A DNA stretch of 40,692 nt from Amoeboradix gromovi (Eukaryota > Sanchytriomycota > Sanchytriomycetes > Sanchytriales > Sanchytriaceae). Below, one piece after another: positions 36,015-40,692 of the stretch; the first letter of the stretch is position 1, and each line of letters starts with the position of its first letter. Below the pieces are notes generated by a model. It was not told the origin of the DNA and did no database searches. It worked only from the letters and a program-made list of their open reading frames with translations. The translations under genes were made by a program, and so were the position numbers. The stretch lies in contig JADGIF010000017.1 in the NCBI GenBank assembly GCA_018985225.1, forward strand, positions 1-40,692, read 5' to 3'.

Positions 36015-37838
36015 TCATAATTCCTCATCAACATGTTCCTTAAGATCTTCAACAGTGGCTCTCCTTCTGCAATACGGACAACAGTGCTGTGATCTCAACC
36101 ACTCCGTAATACAGTCCTTACAAAACTCATGTCCACATGGTAAGGAATGCTTACTACTCATCGCATCTCTACAAATTGGGCAGTTGTCACTCAAGTCTTG
36201 CTTTACGTTGCAGCAATTCATACACTGTTTGTCCTTGATAAATTCCTTCAAATCTCCCGGAAGATCTAAGTCCTTTATCAGACATAGTGGATAGTGGCCT
36301 GATTTGTCCGCTATATTGTACCTTATACTCATTTTATTCAACATATAAATGTAGTCTACCATCATTTGTACTATTTGTTTAATTGTCGCTGGATATTCTT
36401 TGATTACGCTTTTACTCTTCATCTTTAGTAGTGCATGTAACTTGCTTCTCTCTCCATTGTGCTCCACGTGATAACTCGCATATCTCTTCAATAAAGAGTG
36501 CAATGGTGTAGTTCCAAATTCCAAGTCCGTTAGCTTCATGTTGTATTCATTCTTCTCATTTTGACTATTTAGTAGTGCTAATTCTACATTTCTTAGTACA
36601 ACTGTATCTATTTCGCCATCGGATAATGGTATAAGAGGAATGTTATTCACTATGCACATTGTTGTCTTTATGGTCAGCTTTCTTAGCACTCTTATGAAAA
36701 CATCTGCATAATAAACGCGCATATTAGCTAAAGTATATTGTTCAGTAGCGTTGAGTGTACTAATATCCAGTTTGTCAACAAATAAAAGGAGTTGTATACA
36801 GAGCAATTCATGATTGACAATATTTTTATCCTTGAGCAATGGACGAAGATCTATATCGTACCTACTCAATAGATAGTAATACTCGTATATGCCAGTGGAG
36901 ACCGCATTGATGGTGTTGACAAGGCTGCTAGTATTGCTAGTATTGCTGGCATTACTAGCATTGAATATAGTGCTATGGTTGGCACTGTTTCTATTCGAAC
37001 CACCATTTGCATCTCTGTTAGCGCTAGTAGAGCTATAAGCAGCGCTAACATTTAATTCCATAACATTCTGAATGAGAGATTTGGAATAAAATGGATCGTC
37101 TGGTGTAGGAAGTTTCCCAATATTAAACAAACATTCCAATTCATCCGATTGCCAAGAGCGGCACTCCAGTATAGACTTGCCATTATAAACATGGAGAGCA
37201 CTGCAGTGCTGCAGCATGGACTGCAAATCAGTGACATTAGAGGCAAACACTAAGGGTGAAGGATATAAAGACAACTGATCAACTGGTTGCGATTTCTCAG
37301 CATGAAAAGAAAGAAGAGATTGTTTGTACAAAAGAGGGTACTTGGACAGTACAGATAAATGTACAAAGATATTATAAGGGATAGCAGAGTTTAAATCGCT
37401 ATAAAATTGGCAAATAGCCTTCTGAGCTTGCTCACTTAAAACAACATTTGGTGTTGAAGAGAGGTAGCTGAGAAGAGGGCTTAGATCACCATAGATTTCG
37501 GTGATCTCCAAATGAAAGGACTTGTGAAGATGGACCCATGTTAATGCACTCACGTTGACTTTAATAATTTCTAATAAAATCAAGTCCAAGGAGAGATATT
37601 GTATGTACAGAGGATAATTAACAAGAACTTGGCGAGTGACATGCTGGAGCAACAATTTGCTAGGAACTAATTGATTTTGGAGCATGAATAACCAAATATC
37701 AATACCAAGACTATCAAAACATGGTTGAACATCATTAAAATTGTTTGGCTGCAATCCTAAATTTAAGAAATGGGTCAGAATCAAGTGCTTGCGATGATTT
37801 GGGGATTTCTTTTCGAGCTTCTCCAAAGTCAAAAGCAT
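36015..37838 (-). CDS. RING-finger protein (putative E3 ubiquitin ligase)
   Basis: A 607-aa protein ending in a canonical C3HC4 RING (CPICRDAMSSKHSLPCGHEF then CKDCITEWLRSQHCCPYCRR, about residues 562-600), which would recruit an E2 enzyme. The ~550 residues before it are mostly helical and lack recognisable domains. A Ser/Asn-rich low-complexity stretch (SANRDANGGSNRNSANHST) lies near residues 265-305. A second Cys cluster (CMNCCNVKQ) precedes the RING by about 10 residues. The start ATG is at 37836-37838, and the gene diverges from the F-BAR gene with ~185 bp between starts. TGATTAATAAATG shows the stop next to AATAAA. Function beyond E3 is unknown. Confidence 0.85.
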   Translation of the reverse strand: MLLTLEKLEKKSPNHRKHLILTHFLNLGLQPNNFNDVQPCFDSLGIDIWLFMLQNQLVPSKLLLQHVTRQVLVNYPLYIQYLSLDLILLEIIKVNVSALTWVHLHKSFHLEITEIYGDLSPLLSYLSSTPNVVLSEQAQKAICQFYSDLNSAIPYNIFVHLSVLSKYPLLYKQSLLSFHAEKSQPVDQLSLYPSPLVFASNVTDLQSMLQHCSALHVYNGKSILECRSWQSDELECLFNIGKLPTPDDPFYSKSLIQNVMELNVSAAYSSTSANRDANGGSNRNSANHSTIFNASNASNTSNTSSLVNTINAVSTGIYEYYYLLSRYDIDLRPLLKDKNIVNHELLCIQLLLFVDKLDISTLNATEQYTLANMRVYYADVFIRVLRKLTIKTTMCIVNNIPLIPLSDGEIDTVVLRNVELALLNSQNEKNEYNMKLTDLEFGTTPLHSLLKRYASYHVEHNGERSKLHALLKMKSKSVIKEYPATIKQIVQMMVDYIYMLNKMSIRYNIADKSGHYPLCLIKDLDLPGDLKEFIKDKQCMNCCNVKQDLSDNCPICRDAMSSKHSLPCGHEFCKDCITEWLRSQHCCPYCRRRATVEDLKEHVDEEL

Positions 37839-38023
37839 TTGGCCTAAATGAACTGGATCACTTTATATGAAAATCGTGATCCTAAAACATCTGGGGATAT
37901 AACCAATAAAGCAAAGTCATTAAAGCAGGTGTTCAATATGGTTGTAATGTTCTAAATAAAGGAGAAGGAAACGATTTGCGATAAACACGATAAAATAAAA
38001 ATACTTTGTCTAAAAAGTGGCTC

Positions 38024-39797
38024 ATGAATATTGTTGAAATAACAGAACAGTATATGTTGCTGTTGGAAAACAACATGAATGATTTAATAGCAACCAAAAA
38101 GTTCATACGCGATAAACAAAAAATAGACCTTGAGTATAGTACCAAAATTAGACAAATATGCCAGATTGAAAAAAAGGAAAAAAAGGAAGATGGGTTTGAG
38201 CTTGGATTAACAAATATGCTAATGACTAGTACTTTGCAATGTCTTACATTGACAGAGAATCTGAATGAAAATTTGAAGGAGGGAATCCACGTTAGCTTAA
38301 AGAAATACTCAGATGTTTATGAACAAAGATTAAAGAAAATTAATGAGATAACCAGCACTGTAATGGAGATGGTAAATGCTAGCGATTTGCTGAGAGAAAC
38401 TGAAAAGGCTGGATACACCGAAGAATTTGAAAGATGCACCCAACTAAAGAGTAAGCAACGAAAACAGGAAGAAAAGGCTGTGATTACATCAAAATTTAAA
38501 AATTATCTTTCCAGCACGCAAACACTTAAACTTTTGAATACAGAAAAATTGGAAATGTTAAATGCTAGGAACAGATATTATCTAGCTAGTCTTTATCACC
38601 AAGGTGTTCTAAACCAAAGCAAAATTGAATTTTTCCCATTTTACGTTAAACAACTAGAAGTTATTCATGACGATTTTATAGATAATAGAAAGTACTTTAG
38701 TGACAATATACTCGAATCTCAAATTATGCATTTGGATGAGACCTCTACCATTCTAAAGAAGATCAAAGATACCCCGTCATTAATGGATGATCCATCAGTG
38801 TTAGTTCGCCTGTTTCTTGACATTCCTAGCAAAGAAGCAGTTGGTAAGATTAATGCTAGGTATTTAGATGTAGCAGATCTAAAAGAACTTTGCAAAGTAA
38901 ATGACGCAGATATTTATGATTTTGGTTTAAACGCATTCTCACCAGCTGCTTTTCTGATGTTAGAGAACATTTACAGTAAAGCGCAAACTATACACAAGGA
39001 GATATCTGTTAAACTAACAGGACAAACACGGAACATCGACATTGGACAAAAGAAATTTTTAGGACTTAAAGAGGTCGAGTTTTATAAATTAGTTAATGAC
39101 AATGAGCTAGATCAGCTACATACCATATGCAAAAAGATGATAGATATAGCTGTTCTGCATGGTTACGAACTTCAAGCAGATGAATTAGAAAAATTTTTTA
39201 ACACCAAAGATATGATGCCTGACAAACCTTCGGAATGGCATGCATTTGAGGATTGCCATTTTAAAAAGATTGTCGAATGTCAAGGGTGTAAAGCCAAGTT
39301 ATGGGGGCGAGGGTTAAAGTGCAAACATTGTCGTACAAATATTCATACTAAATGTGAGACAAAAGCAGAAAACAACTGTGAAGAAATGCGAAAGAAAGTC
39401 ATGTCTACTGCTGATTCTGAAGAGTTCACAGCTGCTACTAGATCGGAAATGTCATCCAATACTTTGGGGAAACTTGAATTAGCAGTCTCGGAAGAATTTC
39501 TCAGCAAATTTGCATACGCCAAGGTAGATATAGAAGTTGAAAATGGTAATACGTTTTAATTTAGAAAGTGGGAAAACTATCATAGCCCAGGGAAACATGG
39601 TTGAGATTGTTGACACTGAGCAAAGTACAGGAAAAGTTAAAATTAGGTTTGAAGACAAAACTTATTTTACTTCCGGCACATACTTGTCGCAAATGGATAA
39701 GTCTTCAAGTAACAGTACAAACCCACTCGATAAAGCCAAGATTTCCAGATCTAGGGGATCCAGTGTCAGCCAAAGACTATCATCCATAAGATCATGA
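38024..39797 (+). CDS. F-BAR / C1 / SH3 protein (Bzz1-like)
   Basis: A 584-aa membrane-curvature and actin adaptor. The N-terminal ~270 residues form an F-BAR coiled coil (KFIRDKQKIDLEYSTKIRQI onward). A C1 zinc finger follows with exact spacing: H-x12-C-x2-C-x10-C-x2-C-x4-H-x2-C-x7-C (HAFEDCHFKKIVEC...ENNC, about residues 405-452). After a 19-nt intron (39546-39564) comes an SH3-like domain (MVEIVDTEQSTGKVKIRF...GTYLSQM) and a Ser-rich tail. F-BAR-C1-SH3 is the order in yeast Bzz1, which has two SH3 domains; here there is one. The first ATG is 38024; the open frame extends 18 bp upstream without an ATG, and the usual extreme N-terminus is short, so a missed first exon is possible. TGAAATAAAT ends the gene. 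Confidence 0.88.
39546..39564 (+). other. 19-nt spliceosomal intron in the F-BAR gene
   Basis: Sequence GTAATACGTTTTAATTTAG. Removal joins AAT-G to AA-AGT and brings the SH3-like region in frame. The 3' motif is TTAAT-T-TAG. It is one base shorter than the other five. Confidence 0.88.
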
Positions 39798-39933
39798 AAT
39801 AAATTTAATTTACATTCACAAAGCATAGCCCTCAGATGTCTCAAGATTGTGGTACCTAAGACAACCAGCCGACTAACCAGTTTTTACAGAAGTACGCCAT
39901 ATTTTATCATTTACAAGTCGGCGAAATAGTTTT

Positions 39934-40425
39934 ACTCCCGTTAAAAGTCCTGATTTCCGAGAAATCGTGAATTTCCACAGAGAAACTAGCAATGCTAGAT
40001 GCTCCCTTACAGTGATTGCTCACGCTTTCAGTACCCTGAGGCGGGTTTGAACAAGGATGCAGATATTTGATGTATATGTTCCTTGCTGCCATGTGGTCTC
40101 TATCTATCTCCAAATGACACTTTGTACAAGTGTAGGTCTCCAAGTTGGTTTTCTTATAGGACCACATCTTGTACATGTCTGACTAGTAAACGCTTCATTA
40201 CATTCAACCATCGTTTTTCCTCTTTGTTTACACTAGAACTTCAAGCGTTCCTTGAATGTGTAATGGGACACTGTAGCCATATTTCTTGCGACCTTGCTCG
40301 ACAAGGTACTTATCATTTGACTAGTATTGAACGATGGCAAGTATATCAGATCATATGTATTTGTATGCTGTACCTGTTGATTATTTATTTAGAATTGACA
40401 TGTTCAGAATAATATTCATTAATTG
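39934..40425 (-). pseudogene. Fanzor/TnpB-like nuclease relic, copy D
   Basis: Minus-strand copy that retains more of the middle than the others: SSKVARNMATVSHYTFKERL, then an in-frame stop where copy A has Lys, then KTMVECNEAFTSQTCTRCG, a 1-nt deletion, and YTCTKCHLEIDRDHMAARNI with the tail. Further upstream, a segment homologous to EYVISKEITSRC is present but mutated. The shared 3' end (CGGAAATCAGGACTTTTAAC) lies beyond the ORF at the 39934 side. One premature stop and one frameshift make it non-functional. A transposon-end motif lies 60 bp beyond its 5' side. Confidence 0.8.
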
Positions 40426-40473
40426 GGACATGCTCTGTACATACTAGACTAGACAATTTGTATCGAAATTTCA

Positions 40474-40683
40474 AAAATAAACAAAAGGGTCATCAAATAT
40501 AAAAACTGGACTAACTTTCTGTAACAACTTGGAACATTATTTTAGCTTTATTAATTTTATGGATTTAAGAGGCGAGTGGACATTCAGCTAGTTGCGTAGT
40601 TGACGAGTATGAAAAGAAAATAAATAACTTTTTGTATCGAAATTTCAAAAATAAATATTCTGTACAGCTATTCTCTTACTCTT
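40474..40683 (+). repeat. ~208-bp dispersed repeat, copy 2
   Basis: Direct repeat of 20756-20963 with few substitutions, ending at CTTACTC near the window edge. Includes the end motif at 40487. Confidence 0.85.
40487..40511 (+). repeat. transposon-end motif, copy 7
   Basis: GGGTCATCAAATATAAAAAC then TGGAC; any partner lies outside the window. Confidence 0.65.
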
Positions 40684-40692
40684 TCATCCAAT

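Noticed and set aside
1-40692. tRNA or rRNA genes
   Set aside because: I looked for T-loop-like GGTTCRANYCC and conserved rRNA text and saw none that could be supported.

Overview
The window is nuclear DNA of a eukaryote with a very compact, AT-rich genome, most likely an early-diverging fungus. The evidence is a myosin-motor chitin synthase with a DEK_C tail (a fungal architecture), a Bzz1-like F-BAR/C1/SH3 protein, two fungal-type G-protein alpha subunits, spliceosomal introns and AATAAA polyadenylation signals. Extreme compaction and 19-20 nt introns fit a Cryptomycota/Rozella-like or related lineage near Microsporidia. That placement is inference; no species marker is present.

Layout. 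1-470: unresolved broken reading frames. 0.47-10.1 kb: mostly minus-strand housekeeping genes (G-alpha 1, membrane M1 aminopeptidase, CaMKK/Elm1-like kinase, importin beta, GT31 glycosyltransferase), with a nuclease relic at 8.5-9.0 kb. 10.5-18.5 kb: G-alpha 2, NECAP-like endocytic protein, a small two-TM protein divergent from Snf7/CHMP4, and the 1,756-aa myosin-chitin synthase. 18.6-21.5 kb: an accessory island with a small ORF, a decayed coding stretch and a Fic (AMPylation) gene between inverted copies of a transposon end. 21.5-25.0 kb: DEAD-box helicase Dbp9 and, divergently, an Ulp2-type SUMO protease. 25.2-26.8 kb: two tandem GPI-anchored repeat proteins. 27.2-28.4 kb: two inverted Fanzor (TnpB-like) relics. 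28.5-31.6 kb: RFC clamp-loader subunit and a VWD/EGF GPI-anchored surface protein. 31.6-34.0 kb: a decayed gene, another Fanzor relic and an 802-bp transposon relic. 34.1-39.8 kb: DGAT2-type acyltransferase, a RING protein, and the F-BAR protein. 39.9-40.7 kb: a fourth Fanzor relic and another transposon end.

Functional themes are G-protein signalling, cell wall and surface (chitin synthase, GT31, three GPI-type proteins), membrane traffic (NECAP, Snf7, F-BAR), and core nuclear functions (importin, Dbp9, Ulp2, RFC). Six introns can be placed by protein continuity: five are exactly 20 nt and one is 19 nt. All start with GT and end in YTRAYNTAG, with the presumed branch-point A always 6 nt from the 3' end.

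The accessory islands carry degenerate RNA-guided-nuclease (Fanzor) copies that share a conserved 3' end, and a second mobile family defined by the terminal motif TGGGACACCAAATATAAAAA. Most genes end with AATAAA overlapping or just after the stop codon, and several divergent gene pairs are separated by only 36-39 bp.
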